DNA from: Synechococcus sp. PCC 7335
Lineage (GTDB): Bacteria > Cyanobacteriota > Cyanobacteriia > Phormidesmidales > Phormidesmidaceae
Reading direction: 5' to 3'
NCBI RefSeq assembly: GCF_000155595.1
Contig: NZ_DS989904.1
Coordinates: forward strand, 4,519,987-4,583,986
DNA: 64,000 nucleotides
The notes under the pieces are model-generated. The model saw only the letters and a program-made list of their open reading frames with translations. It was not told the DNA's origin and ran no database searches. The position numbers and the translations under genes were made by a program. Of the stretch, positions 9,659 through 19,490 are shown one piece after another. Within the stretch, counting starts at the first letter, position 1. Each line of letters begins with the position of its first letter.

Positions 9659-10265
9659 GTTTCAGTTATTACTAGTAATGGCTTTGTTACACGAACAAAC
9701 CATGGGAAGATGCAGTGGTTAGAAAGGTGATGCTGGTAGGCGCTTCTGCACGTATTAAGTTATCTTCAGGGCTGCCAGATTCGCTATAGTTATCAATAGT
9801 TCCTTACTTATTCAAGAAATTACCAATCAAAAATGAGACTCTCTTTTCGTACAAGATCTGACCTTCAAGGTATCTCTACAAGACGCTAAGAAAGCTAGCT
9901 GCTTTGTCCTTCATAACATCTGGCGATTAGAAAAAATTATTAAATACATATTGCCTACCCTACAGTTCGCCTCTTAAACCCGTATCATGATGGTTTACTA
10001 GTCAGACATAGGCTGTATATAAGGCTACTGCCTACTTATCATCGCTGAGTGAAAGTGTAGCTTTCCTAGTTACTAGTTCTTTCTTGACTAGTCAGTTCTG
10101 ACACAGCATATGTCGATCCTAAGGGATATTCAGTTTCGACTACAGTCAAAAATCATTTTCGCTTTGGACTTCGGTATTACTAAGGCGACTATCACTAAGG
10201 CGACACATTCGACTACTTAAGATATCTTGGAAGCAGTCTTGTAGATGATATCCCACATGATGAGT
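9659..10265. other. Intergenic, 607 bp
   Basis: Nothing codes convincingly on either strand. No tRNA-like structure or long inverted repeat seen. Unusually large for a gap between two co-directional genes, which is consistent with deletions or relocations in this region. Confidence 0.5.
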
Positions 10266-11144
10266 TCAGTCGTTGTAGGTATAGTTTTGCAAGAATGGAA
10301 AGGACTGCATTTTAGTCGCTACATAATCTATTAGCTCCGCTGACCATTCTGTAGAATGACGACTATTACTAGGCGATCGATAAACAACTTTGGCGCAGTC
10401 AGCTAAATAAGACTCTATTGGCTCTACACCCAAGAAAGTACACAGCTGCTGAAGATACGCTCGTGGATCATCGATAAAGTCTTCATGCCCAAACTCGAAG
10501 ATTTCATCAGCTGATAGGCTTTCTTTAACGTCAGAACTCGCTTTGCACAGAAAGAAATAGTAGTCGATGCTCCGTTTGAGATCACCTTTGAGATGAGGCG
10601 TTTTTTTAGCAAGTGTACTAATGTTATCGTAAGTGTTTCTATAAACGTGGACAAACTTAAGGTCGACATCGAGTATCTTTCTTAGGTTTGACAAGGGTTT
10701 AGGGCTAGCCGCAATTCTAAGGGTCGTACCACCGCCTTTCTTATCTCCAAGCACCTTCAGTTGCTCAGTACGCCCTTGCCATTGATTAGGTACATAATAG
10801 TTGTAGCCGCCGCCTATCTTATGAGATGGATCGGCAGACCGCTGGGATAGTTCCAGAATAAGCTCATAGATTTGATATCTGCTGTAGCCCGCATGAGCAT
10901 ACTTTAAGATGTCTGCTTCATGGGAAATAGCTATGTGGGGATGAGCATTCAAAAGCGACCCTACCAAGGTATGACCGCTTCTGGGATACCCTAGGAACAA
11001 GCAAAACGTTTCTACATCTTGCCAGAGCTCACTATGAACAAATCCGCTGTAGGCTAGAGGAATATAGCGTTTCGCGATCTCTGCCAGCTGAGGAAGTCTT
11101 CCTTGTGTGCGGGACGCGGTTAACCAATTTGAAGTTTTACTCAT
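10266..11144 (-). CDS. Sulfotransferase family protein, third type
   Basis: A 292-residue protein. The PAPS loop lies further in than in its neighbours, at about 47-63 (FCLFLGYPRSGHTLVGSLL), followed by NAHPHIAISHEADILKY. The expected 3'-phosphate strand is FVHVYRNTYDNISTLAKK. The GHTL form of the loop (His in place of the usual second Thr/Ser) and the preceding 45 residues put it in a subfamily different from the two genes downstream on this strand. The acceptor is unknown. Its divergent neighbour is pepA, 319 bp away. Confidence 0.8.
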   Translation of the reverse strand: MSKTSNWLTASRTQGRLPQLAEIAKRYIPLAYSGFVHSELWQDVETFCLFLGYPRSGHTLVGSLLNAHPHIAISHEADILKYAHAGYSRYQIYELILELSQRSADPSHKIGGGYNYYVPNQWQGRTEQLKVLGDKKGGGTTLRIAASPKPLSNLRKILDVDLKFVHVYRNTYDNISTLAKKTPHLKGDLKRSIDYYFFLCKASSDVKESLSADEIFEFGHEDFIDDPRAYLQQLCTFLGVEPIESYLADCAKVVYRSPSNSRHSTEWSAELIDYVATKMQSFPFLQNYTYND

Positions 11145-11463
11145 AAAGCCGTACGCTCCATAGATTTGGTCCGTATTTTTGAGGGTATCTGTGTCTTTAA
11201 TGAGGATACTTTAGACGGTTATCGAGGACAGCGCCATTGCTGCCTGTTAAACAACGTATCTAGATATCTTCAAAAACCACTTAAACTTCAGGAGGTTAGT
11301 GCTAGCAAGTCCTTTTGAGATTGGAGGATGACCTGCCGAGTGACCAAGCGATCGCGCTCACTTCAGCAAAATTCAAGATCCAAGAAGTTACCACCAAAAG
11401 CACAAAAAATCATCGAATTCAGTAGATACTATAAGACTAGAACTTAATAGAAGCGAATAGGGA
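11145..11463. other. Divergent promoter region, 319 bp
   Basis: Lies between the divergent sulfotransferase and pepA genes and should carry both promoters. I see no distinct operator or hairpin. Confidence 0.4.
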
Positions 11464-12951
11464 ATGGATTTTATAGCGTCGGGTAAATCTTGTTTGGAAT
11501 GGCAGGGAGATTGCTTAGTTGTTGGTCTTTCGGAAGAGTCATTGCCCCTAACAGGCATCCTATCAGACCTGAACGATCAATCTGGCGGCTTACTACAGAT
11601 GCTGATTGACGAAGAGGCTTTCAAGGGAAAGGCCGGATCGACCGCCGTTACCCGGCTCGCCCCTGATTCAAACATCAAAAAGATCGGCCTTGTAGGCTTA
11701 GGTAGCTCTGATTCTATGGGGCTTGAAAGCCTAAGAAAAGGAGCTGCTGCGGCTGCTCGACTTGCCCAAAAGGCAAAGTGTCCTATCCTAGGCGTCAGCT
11801 TTCCAGTCTGGAATAACAACCCGAGCTTAACCGCACAAGCCCTTGTCGAGGGTATAGCCTTGGCGCTAAACCAAGACAACCGCTTCAAATCTGAGCTAGA
11901 GACCGACAAAACAGAGCTCTCAGCGGTTCATCTGCTGTCTTTTGAAGGTCAAGAGGCAGCTGTAGAAACGGCTAAAACCGTTTGCGAGGGCGTGATCTTA
12001 GCTAGAGAACTTGTCTCCGCTCCGCCGAACGTTGTTACCCCAGAAAAGCTAGCCGACACTGCCGCCGAGATCGCTCGTGACTTTGGCCTCCAGTTAGAGG
12101 TTCTAGAGCGTGATGACTGTGAAGCTTTGGGTATGGGCGCATACCTAGGTGTCGCCCAAGCCTCTGACTTACCGCCTAAGTTTATCCATCTTACCTATGC
12201 ACCCGAGAATCCTAAGCGCAAGCTCGCCATCATCGGCAAAGGGCTGACGTTTGATTCGGGCGGATTAAACCTAAAGCCCAGCGGCTCGGGCATCGAGATG
12301 ATGAAGATAGATATGGGAGGCGCGGCGGCTGTACTAGGAGCTGCTAGGGCGATCGCTCAGCTTAAGCCCGATGTAGAAGTTCACTTTATTAGCGCTGCCG
12401 CCGAAAATATGGTGAGCGGTCACGCTATGCGTCCCGGCGATATATTAACAGCTGGCAACGGAAAGACGATTGAAGTCAACAACACCGACGCTGAAGGCCG
12501 CTTGACCCTAGCCGACGCGTTAATCTTTGCAGACAAGCTCGGCGTCGATGCCATGATTGACCTAGCGACTCTTACAGGTGCCTGTGTCGTGGCCCTAGGC
12601 GATGATATTGCAGCCCTCTTCAGCCCAGATGAACAGCTTGCGCAGTCCCTATCTTCTGCGGCTGAACTTTCTGGCGAGAAGCTATGGCGAATGCCGATGG
12701 AAGAAAAATACTTTGAAGGGTTGAAATCTGTTGTCGCAGATATGAAGAACACTGGCCCTAGAGCAGGTGGATCGATTACAGCAGCACTCTTCTTGAAGCA
12801 GTTCGTCAAAGAGACGCCGTGGGCACATATCGATATCGCTGGGCCAGTCTGGACTGAGAAAGAAGCGGGATACAACAGCGCCGGGGCCACTGGATACGGC
12901 GTACGAATGCTAGTGCAGTGGGTACAAGGAGACTATTCTCAAGGCAGCTAG
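11464..12951 (+). CDS. pepA: Leucyl aminopeptidase, M17 family
   Basis: Cytosolic dinuclear-metal aminopeptidase removing N-terminal residues from peptides. The C-terminal catalytic domain shows the M17 signature NTDAEGRL at about 340-347, the metal and substrate site [30 protein letters not shown], and the downstream [14 protein letters not shown]. Length of 495 residues is normal. The ATG at 11464 yields [21 protein letters not shown], which fits cyanobacterial homologues. A housekeeping gene embedded among polysaccharide genes. Its last four bases overlap the end of the convergent zinc-ribbon gene. Confidence 0.96.
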   Translation: MDFIASGKSCLEWQGDCLVVGLSEESLPLTGILSDLNDQSGGLLQMLIDEEAFKGKAGSTAVTRLAPDSNIKKIGLVGLGSSDSMGLESLRKGAAAAARLAQKAKCPILGVSFPVWNNNPSLTAQALVEGIALALNQDNRFKSELETDKTELSAVHLLSFEGQEAAVETAKTVCEGVILARELVSAPPNVVTPEKLADTAAEIARDFGLQLEVLERDDCEALGMGAYLGVAQASDLPPKFIHLTYAPENPKRKLAIIGKGLTFDSGGLNLKPSGSGIEMMKIDMGGAAAVLGAARAIAQLKPDVEVHFISAAAENMVSGHAMRPGDILTAGNGKTIEVNNTDAEGRLTLADALIFADKLGVDAMIDLATLTGACVVALGDDIAALFSPDEQLAQSLSSAAELSGEKLWRMPMEEKYFEGLKSVVADMKNTGPRAGGSITAALFLKQFVKETPWAHIDIAGPVWTEKEAGYNSAGATGYGVRMLVQWVQGDYSQGS

Positions 12952-13157
12952 TTAAGAGCAGTTTGAACATCAGATATGGCTTCTAGATTGTCGGATTTAG
13001 AAGCTCGTTTATTAGCGCTGACGATGGGTTTAAACGCAGGGATTTCCTGTCGGCAGGAAGGACAGAACCAGCTTATCTCGTGCTGTCGAAACTGCCTTAG
13101 CAATCTGTCATTACAAATGGTGCATCGGTATAGCGGGCGCTCTTTATGGGGAATCAT
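12948..13157 (-). CDS. Small zinc-ribbon protein
   Basis: A 69-residue protein with two CxxC knuckles, CTIC at about 15-18 and CPSC at about 33-36, spaced as in one zinc ribbon, with aromatic [12 protein letters not shown] between. Small proteins of this shape occur widely in cyanobacteria and have no assigned function. The stop codon overlaps the end of pepA on the other strand. The frame opposite to it on the + strand carries no motif. Real gene likely because of the intact cysteine pattern. Confidence 0.7.
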   Translation of the reverse strand: MIPHKERPLYRCTICNDRLLRQFRQHEISWFCPSCRQEIPAFKPIVSANKRASKSDNLEAISDVQTALN

Positions 13158-13680
13158 GAATGATATATCGCCAGTTATTAAGTAAGCTGTTTCTCAAACT
13201 GTACAGGCACAAGTATTACTGTGTCCTCTGATACAGGAGGTGACTGGTTGGTATTTATACAGATCTTTCGGCATAGATTAAGCTTCTATTGCGTCTGACT
13301 TTCTGCTTCCTTAGGCGCTTTCACCCTACGAGTTTCCTGCTGTCAATAGCGACAATTCTGACCAGACCCTATGAGATTACTTAATCACTTCTTTGTGTCT
13401 GAGTGTGGTCAATCATATATATCGTTGAGCGTCTCGGTGAATAATCTATCAGTGCGGCTTTACAAGCGGTTCGGGTTTTAGATTGTAAGCAGGAGCGATA
13501 AATTAATCATTAATGAAACGAAACTAGAATGAAATCAGTGACAGGTTAACAGTTCACATACAGCGGATCACGAAAGCTATTAATTCTGTAGTTTCTATGT
13601 TATCTGCCACTACTAATTCGAACCTCCACGCCTGTCGAGCTTGGGAGCTGTAGCTTGTGCGCAATAGGGCTTAGTACAAA
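13158..13680. other. Intergenic, 523 bp
   Basis: No supported gene. Upstream of the broken Stf0 gene the strand is AT-rich. No tRNA, riboswitch or long palindrome seen. Confidence 0.45.
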
Positions 13681-13983
13681 ATGTATTTATACCAAGATCA
13701 ATTTTCTGAAGAGCATGACTTCCCAAAGAGAAATCGGCCTACAAAGGTTCTAATAATCGCGTCTACACCCCGTTGTGGTAGCCATATGCTAGAGCATGCC
13801 TTATACAGGACAAATAGTTTTGGCTTTCCGCTAGAGTATGCCAATCCTCATAATCCTGTTGAATGGAACAGACGCTTTAATACAGATAGCTTACCTAGAG
13901 CTTTAGCTGAGATACAGCAACGAAGAACTTCTCCCAATGGCGTTTTTTCAATCAAAGTTCATTACTCACATATCAAACAATGA
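13681..13983 (+). pseudogene. Truncated Stf0-type sulfotransferase
   Basis: The 100 codons cover only the N-terminal part of an Stf0/NodH-like sulfotransferase: VLIIASTPRCGSHMLEHAL (PAPS loop), SFGFPLEYANP, then GVFSIKVHYSHIKQ and a stop. Stf0 family members are about 250 residues and use the strand after this point for 3'-phosphate binding and catalysis, so this product should be inactive. The sequence changes abruptly after the stop to a GC-rich stretch with a short hairpin, which suggests an insertion or deletion junction rather than a point mutation. Fourth sulfotransferase in the region. Confidence 0.75.
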
Positions 13984-14021
13984 CGACGAGCCGCGCAGCG
14001 TGTGAGCGTCGAGAAGTGATA

Positions 14022-14042
14022 CTCCGTCCGCTTGCGGCGGAG
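14022..14042. repeat. GC-rich hairpin after the truncated Stf0 gene
   Basis: Left arm ctccgtccgc and right arm gcggcggag pair with a two-base loop and one bulged T. It lies in a 60-bp GC-rich patch (about 13983-14042) unlike the flanks. There is no T run, so it is not a convincing intrinsic terminator. Confidence 0.5.
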
Positions 14043-14109
14043 ATGTTCATTGGCAAAGTAAAAGCTAAACTGAGTAAAATACTCCATTCATAACAGAATA
14101 GGACAAAAT

Positions 14110-15597
14110 TTAGTCAATCCAGTTCTTAGCTCTCTCTACTGCTTTTTGCCAGACAGCAAAATCAGCTTGTGCTTTCTTAGCGTTCTCCGACGGCTCAAAA
14201 ACGCGGTCAATCTGACGGCTTTCGACCAGCTTATGATAGTCATCCCAAAGGCCAACGGCTAAACCTGCGGCAAAAGCAGCGCCCTGAGCAGTTGCATCGA
14301 GCACGGCAGGCCGTTCCACCGGGATACCTAGTACATCTGCCTGATATTGCATTAGAAAATCGTTCTTGCAAGCACCGCCGTCTACCTTGAGCTGCTTGAT
14401 CGGGGTGCCAGCATCTTGATTAACGGCTTCGACGACTTCTCTAGCCTGATTCGCGATCGCTTCCAACACCGCCCGCACCATATGGGCCTTCGATGCCCCA
14501 CGGGTAATACCCAAAAATGCCCCCCGAGCCCCCATGTCCCAATGTGGCGCTCCCAATCCGCTAAGGGCAGGGACAAAATACACACCACCGTTATCTTCGA
14601 CCTGAGTGGCTAAGTCCTCGGTCTCAGCCGCATCGTCAATGATCTTGAGCCCGTCTCGTAGCCACTGAACGCAGGCCCCCGCCGTGAACATGCTGCCTTC
14701 TAGCGCATAGCCTAGCGTGTAGTCATCGCTATCGGGCTTGGCCGTTGTCCAGGCCACTGTAGAAAGCAGCTGGTTTTGCGATCGCTCCCTTTTCTCACCC
14801 GTGCTTGCAACCAAAAAGCAGCCTGTGCCGTAAGTGCATTTGAGTAGGCCAGGGCGATCACATCCGTGGGCGAACAAAGCTGACTGTTGGTCACCAAAGA
14901 TTGCCGCGATCGGCACCTCTATTCCCAGCAGTTCAGGATCACTGTGGCCGAATATCCCTTGACTAGGCCTAATCTCCGGCAATATCTGTCTAGGAATATC
15001 AAACAGCTTTAGCATCGACTCATCCCACTGCTGAACATCCAAATTCATCAGCATCGTGCGACTAGCGTTGCTGTGATCAGTCGCATGAACCTTACCACCC
15101 GTCAAATTCCAGAGTGCCCAGCTATCGACTGTACCGGCTAGCACATTGTCTATATCAACAGTATCAACGTGGTTTAGCAGCCAGTTGATCTTGGTGGCCG
15201 AGAAATACGCATCTAGAAACAACCCTGTCTTCTCGTAGATTTCTTTCCGGGAAGGCTCAACTGATTTACAAAAATCTGCTGTCCGCCGATCTTGCCAAAC
15301 GATGGCCTTATGCAGAGGTTTACCTGTTGTCTTGTCCCACAGCAAGCAGGTTTCTCTTTGTACCGTCAGCCCGATTGCCGCTAGATCTTTGGCCTCAATC
15401 CCAGCCTCTTCTAGCGCTGCGCCCATTGCCCATTTCACCGCCTCCCAGATCTCTGTAGCGTCGTGCTCTACCCAACCAGGCTGAGGGTAGTACTGGGTCA
15501 GCTCTCGGTAAGCTTGGCCAACAATGCTGCCGGATTTATCGAAGATGATGGCGCGGTTGCCAGTAGTGCCGAGGTCGAGAGAAAGGATATGAGGCAT
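14110..15597 (-). CDS. glpK: Glycerol kinase
   Basis: ATP-dependent phosphorylation of glycerol to glycerol 3-phosphate. FGGY kinase: N-terminal LSLDLGTTGNRAIIF phosphate loop, GQAYRELTQYYPQPGWVEHDA, TCLLWDKTTGKPLHKAIVWQDRRT, the central IFGDQQSALFAHGC and TYGTGCFLVASTG, and the C-terminal PALSGLGAPHWD followed by LKVDGGACKNDFLMQYQAD. Length of 495 residues is normal and all family motifs are present. The 46-bp gap to the VOC gene on the same strand allows co-transcription. Convergent with the broken Stf0 gene. Confidence 0.96.
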   Translation of the reverse strand: MPHILSLDLGTTGNRAIIFDKSGSIVGQAYRELTQYYPQPGWVEHDATEIWEAVKWAMGAALEEAGIEAKDLAAIGLTVQRETCLLWDKTTGKPLHKAIVWQDRRTADFCKSVEPSRKEIYEKTGLFLDAYFSATKINWLLNHVDTVDIDNVLAGTVDSWALWNLTGGKVHATDHSNASRTMLMNLDVQQWDESMLKLFDIPRQILPEIRPSQGIFGHSDPELLGIEVPIAAIFGDQQSALFAHGCDRPGLLKCTYGTGCFLVASTGEKRERSQNQLLSTVAWTTAKPDSDDYTLGYALEGSMFTAGACVQWLRDGLKIIDDAAETEDLATQVEDNGGVYFVPALSGLGAPHWDMGARGAFLGITRGASKAHMVRAVLEAIANQAREVVEAVNQDAGTPIKQLKVDGGACKNDFLMQYQADVLGIPVERPAVLDATAQGAAFAAGLAVGLWDDYHKLVESRQIDRVFEPSENAKKAQADFAVWQKAVERAKNWID

Positions 15598-15642
15598 GGG
15601 AAAGGATGAGTGTGGAGGGAAGAAAGGAAAAAGATTAAGGAA

Positions 15643-16041
15643 CTACATCATTGCTTCAAACAGGCCAATGAGGTTACCTGCAGGATCTCTGAAGTAGGCA
15701 ACCTTAAGAGAAAATTCGTTGTTTTGTGTAGGCGGCTCATCAAAGCTGACACCCGCTTGGCGAAGTTCGTGATAGATATCGTCTAGGTTATGAACATTGA
15801 GAATAAGGCAAACTTTGTCTTGGACATTTTCGGCCACGGGGCGATCGCTAGTCCGCAAAATTTCAGCCATCTCGCGCTGACAAAAGAGCGAAATCCACAT
15901 GTTCTCAGTAATTTCAAACTCGGCGTAGCCTTTCTCAACTTGCAATGTACGTGGCTTAAACTTGAGAACGTCTTTATAGAACTGAGCACAAGCGGCAACA
16001 TCATCGACAAATAAACGGGTATGAGCGGTTCGAACTTCCAT
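15643..16041 (-). CDS. VOC (glyoxalase/bleomycin-resistance) family protein
   Basis: A 132-residue single-domain VOC protein with paired beta-alpha-beta-beta-beta modules. It opens EVRTAHTRLFVDDVAACAQFYKDVL and closes VAYFRDPAGNLIGLFEA. His at about 7 and Glu near the end of the last strand are in the usual metal positions, although VOC members differ widely in metal use. Substrate cannot be inferred. It lies upstream of glpK on the same strand and may be co-transcribed. Confidence 0.85.
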   Translation of the reverse strand: MEVRTAHTRLFVDDVAACAQFYKDVLKFKPRTLQVEKGYAEFEITENMWISLFCQREMAEILRTSDRPVAENVQDKVCLILNVHNLDDIYHELRQAGVSFDEPPTQNNEFSLKVAYFRDPAGNLIGLFEAMM

Positions 16042-16464
16042 GTCACTCGAGCTTTCTCTCCAAAGGGTGCCTTGATTATTTCTCGATTCTGAGACGCTAA
16101 GGGGTTGAGTTTGAGGAACTTAATATAGACTCGCAAAAAAGCTTTGGGCAAGACACAGTTTCACCGACTGTATTGGGATAGGGTTATAACGTCAGAGCCA
16201 AGTAGTCAGAACTTCAATTAATTCTTTCTCAAGAGGCTTCTCGCGTTCAAGTCTCGCCCCTTGAAAGAGGTTCTATCCATTCTATCCAGGTAGAGCAGCA
16301 CCAACACCCACTCAGAGCTAAGGGGGGAATAAACAAAAATGCTCAGTACAGCTTGGCGGCATGACTGAGCGATGATAGATATTTAAATTTTTGGAAATCG
16401 GAACAATGGCGGTTTCAATCAACGCAGGAAAGAACGATTCTTACAACGTCCTTCACCTAGCAAC
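16042..16464. other. Intergenic, 423 bp
   Basis: Between two co-directional minus-strand genes. No supported gene or RNA. It should contain the VOC-glpK promoter. Confidence 0.45.
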
Positions 16465-16851
16465 TTATCCTCTTCCAAACAGACGCTTCAGTGGATTCGA
16501 AGCGATCTGTCCGATCGATGGAGACATCTTCTTTTTGGCAGCTTGAACGGGGTCTGCATCTGTAAGAATCTGAGCCGCTCGCTCGCTAATATCCGTACTG
16601 CGCTCCCGGCTGGTCGAAGAGACAAGTGTTGCTTTTGGCCCACTATCACCATTCGCATCAGATAAAGCGGTTTGATAGGCCTGGTTTAGGCTAGGAATGC
16701 TTGCTGCGATCGCAGGCAACTCCATTACCCGAGCCTCAAGATTCTGTCCAATAGAGGTTAGCTGTGCCTGCAGCCCAGCCGGTAAAGAGTCCTCTTGTTC
16801 ACTAAGAGCCGTTAAAAAGGCGGTTAAATTTTTCTCTTGTTGCTCGTTCAT
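16465..16851 (-). CDS. Hypothetical protein, 128 aa
   Basis: I do not recognise the family. The sequence is mostly helical and acidic at the start (MNEQQEKNLTAFLTALSEQE), then alanine-rich (MELPAIAASIPSLNQAYQTAL), with a Ser/Thr-rich linker and a basic end (LKRLFGRG). No signal peptide or membrane segment. Codon use looks like that of neighbouring genes. It starts 653 bp from the divergent bicA gene. Confidence 0.6.
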   Translation of the reverse strand: MNEQQEKNLTAFLTALSEQEDSLPAGLQAQLTSIGQNLEARVMELPAIAASIPSLNQAYQTALSDANGDSGPKATLVSSTSRERSTDISERAAQILTDADPVQAAKKKMSPSIGQIASNPLKRLFGRG

Positions 16852-17504
16852 TAGTTATGTCCTGAGACTGCACAGTTAAGAATAGACATCAGACAATAAC
16901 GTTAGAAAGTTTACAAGTCTGCCTGTCTTTTGGGCTTATCCTTAGTAGGATTTAAATCATGCTATATGAGTAGAGAGCACCTAGCCTCTTTCTTGCGAAG
17001 GAATGAACAGTCAAGATTAATGAAGCAATCGAGGCCCTCTTTCTATCCTTTCAAGAACGGATTTTCTCTATTCTCTAACTCAACTGCATTAATCGACTTA
17101 GTCACTCTAGCAACCAGACCAAAGTTGAGGTTCACCTACCTGAAGCGCCACCAACGTTGTACTAATACTCTTACTAAACAACGCAATAGACCCATAGTTG
17201 TTGATGTCACTATTTACTACGCCAGACGCATCAACATTGACATAGAAGCACTAAGCTTTTATGAGTTTTTGGTCTTCTAAGTTTTTATCCTTTAAGAGTA
17301 TTCAGAAAAAATATTTACTCAACAGGGATTCCGACAGTAATCAAGTGATGATAGACTAGGCTCTATGAGAAAATATAGTTCATAGAGCCTAGTCTATCTT
17401 ATTCAAAAGACATTCGAAATACATTAGGACTCCAGGTTTTTTCCACAGATATCTGAGGCCGATCACTCTCTCAATACATCTGCTAATCGAATACCTTTTT
17501 AAGC
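16852..17504. other. Intergenic, 653 bp, upstream of bicA
   Basis: Divergent promoter region of bicA and the 128-aa gene. It holds a perfect 18-bp palindrome (17351-17397). An open frame at 16930-17280 has no recognisable protein features and I do not call it. Confidence 0.55.
17351..17397. repeat. Perfect 18-bp inverted repeat upstream of bicA
   Basis: Left arm atagactaggctctatga (17351-17368) and right arm tcatagagcctagtctat (17380-17397) are exact complements around an 11-base AT-rich loop. It ends about 107 bp before the bicA start. No T run follows, so it could be an RNA leader hairpin, a regulator site or a small insertion-sequence relic. Confidence 0.9.
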
Positions 17505-19214
17505 ATGCAAATTACTAATCGGATAAACTTTCGGCATCTGCGTGGAGATGTCTTCGGCGGTGTAACTGCCGCCGTCATCGCCCTACCAATGGCCCTAGCT
17601 TTCGGTGTTGCCTCGGGAGCTGGCCCTGTTGCTGGTCTTTGGGGTGCAGTCTTAGTCGGCTTCTTCGCAGCCTTATTTGGCGGCACACCTACGCTTATCT
17701 CTGAGCCTACTGGCCCGATGACAGTAGTGATGACTGCAGTCATTGCCAACTTGACAGCAGCAGATCCTGAAAATGGTCTCGCCATGGCCTTTACTGTCGT
17801 GATGATGGCCGGCCTTTTTCAAATTATCCTTGGCACGCTGAGATTAGGGAAATACGTCACTATGATGCCCTACACCGTAATCTCAGGCTTTATGTCGGGT
17901 ATCGGTATCATTCTGGTGATCTTACAGCTGGCGCCTTTTTTAGGCCAGGCGAGTCCAGCAGGTGGAGTTATTGGAACGCTCCGGTCAATTCCTGAGCTAG
18001 TAACCAACATCCAGCCTGCTGAAACCATTTTGGCGACTATTTCAGTTGCCATCATTTGGTTTATGCCCTCTAAGTTCAAGAAGGTCATTCCCCCTCAGCT
18101 AATTGCACTAATTGCGGGAACAATTATCTCTTTGATCTTTTTCTCCAACGTAGATATTCGCCGCATTGGTGAAATTCCAATGGGCTTCCCAGCCCTGCAA
18201 GTTCCAACCTTCAGCGCTTCTCAATTACAGCTCATGGTAGTCGATGCAATTGTCCTTGGCATGTTGGGCTGTATCGACGCTCTGCTCACTTCTGTGGTAG
18301 CAGATAGTCTGACTCGAACCGAACACGACTCGAACAAAGAGCTAATTGGTCAGGGTCTAGGTAATATCGCCTCTGGTTTGTTCGGTGGTATTGCAGGTGC
18401 TGGTGCCACGATGGGAACTGTTGTTAACATTCAATCCGGTGGTAGAACGGCGCTTTCTGGTTTAACTCGCGCGGCTGTGCTGCTAGTTGTCATTTTGGGT
18501 GCAGCTAATCTAGCAGCAGCAATTCCTCTAGCGGTATTAGCTGGAATCGCCTTGAAAGTAGGTATCGATATTATCGACTGGAGTTTCTTGAAGCGGGCCC
18601 ACAAAGTCTCTTTGAAAGGTGCGCTGATTATGTACGCCGTGATTGCACTCACCGTACTAGTCGATCTAATTGTAGCGGTCGGTGTGGGGGTCTTCATCGC
18701 CAATATTTTGACCATCGAGCGGATGAGCTTGCTCCAATCTAAGTCCGTCAAGACTATCACCGATGATGATGATGCTATTCTACTGAACTCTAACGAACAG
18801 CGTTGGCTAAATGAGGCTAATGATCGCGTTCTGCTGTTCCATCTAAGCGGTCCGATGATCTTTGGTGTGGCCAAGGCAATCACCCGAGAGCACAATGCAA
18901 TCAAAGAGTGTGACGCAGTTGTGTTTGACTTAGCTGATGTTCCTCACCTAGGCGTTACGGCTTCTCTGACTATTGAGAATGCGATCAAAGAAGCACTTGA
19001 AAAAGGTCGTCAAGTTTTCCTCGTAGGTGCGCAGGCTCAAACCTTGAAACGACTTAAGAATCTCGATGTTTTGAAGTTATTGCCACCTAACTGCATCTTC
19101 GACAGCCGAGAAGAAGCTTTGAGATATGCGGCGCAGGCAGTCTCTCCAAGGCTATCAGAGCAATCAGCATCTGTTGAGCCTTTAGACTATGGAGCATCAC
19201 CATCGCCTAGCTGA
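17505..19214 (+). CDS. bicA: Low-affinity, high-flux bicarbonate transporter, SulP family
   Basis: Sodium-dependent HCO3- uptake across the plasma membrane for the CO2-concentrating mechanism. The sequence follows characterised cyanobacterial BicA very closely: HLRGDVFGGVTAAVIALPMAL at the start, GGTPTLISEPTGPMTVVMTA, MPYTVISGFMSGIGIILV, LGCIDALLTSVVADSLTRTEH, and GAGATMGTVVNIQSGGRTAL. About 12 to 14 membrane segments precede a cytoplasmic STAS domain (about 430-545) containing DVPHLGVTASLTIENA. Length of 569 residues agrees with the family. The ATG at 17505 gives MQITNRINFRHLRGD, identical in layout to known BicA starts. A long upstream region with a perfect palindrome may regulate it. Confidence 0.95.
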   Translation: MQITNRINFRHLRGDVFGGVTAAVIALPMALAFGVASGAGPVAGLWGAVLVGFFAALFGGTPTLISEPTGPMTVVMTAVIANLTAADPENGLAMAFTVVMMAGLFQIILGTLRLGKYVTMMPYTVISGFMSGIGIILVILQLAPFLGQASPAGGVIGTLRSIPELVTNIQPAETILATISVAIIWFMPSKFKKVIPPQLIALIAGTIISLIFFSNVDIRRIGEIPMGFPALQVPTFSASQLQLMVVDAIVLGMLGCIDALLTSVVADSLTRTEHDSNKELIGQGLGNIASGLFGGIAGAGATMGTVVNIQSGGRTALSGLTRAAVLLVVILGAANLAAAIPLAVLAGIALKVGIDIIDWSFLKRAHKVSLKGALIMYAVIALTVLVDLIVAVGVGVFIANILTIERMSLLQSKSVKTITDDDDAILLNSNEQRWLNEANDRVLLFHLSGPMIFGVAKAITREHNAIKECDAVVFDLADVPHLGVTASLTIENAIKEALEKGRQVFLVGAQAQTLKRLKNLDVLKLLPPNCIFDSREEALRYAAQAVSPRLSEQSASVEPLDYGASPSPS

Positions 19215-19445
19215 TTTACAACAACTCATCTGTGACCTTATCTATCAAGATCTGCATTCAGCCTGCTTCACCACCCAAAGCTGTATAAGCCCAAAGCTGT
19301 AACCATTGATAGGCAAAATGACAGACGCTATATTCATACTCAAAGCTGGCGTAGAACCACTCATGACGTTGTTGTATCTATCAAGTTAGTTACGAACAGT
19401 TGTGATACCCCTTAAGAGTCTTAAGCAACAACCGCGAATCCAACC

Positions 19446-19490
19446 AGCAGAGAAGATATTTAAGACTATCCTTCTCTGCTATATCTTCTC
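19446..19490. terminator. Overlapping hairpins between convergent bicA and ABC exporter genes
   Basis: agcagagaag (19446-19455) pairs with cttctctgct (19471-19480), and gagaagatat (from 19450) pairs with atatcttctc (19481-19490). The two stems share bases and exclude each other. The right arm enters the last codons of the ABC exporter gene. Probably the termination region of one or both genes. Confidence 0.5.

Noticed and set aside
12420-12890. A 156-codon minus-strand frame inside pepA
   Set aside because: It is the antisense of the conserved catalytic part of pepA, which fully accounts for the sequence.
16930-17280. A 116-codon open frame on the + strand upstream of bicA
   Set aside because: No domain, signal or compositional pattern of a protein; rich in Ser/Arg/Phe as in random frames, and it lies in the bicA promoter region.
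18431-18904. A 157-codon minus-strand frame inside bicA
   Set aside because: Shadow of the highly conserved BicA frame.
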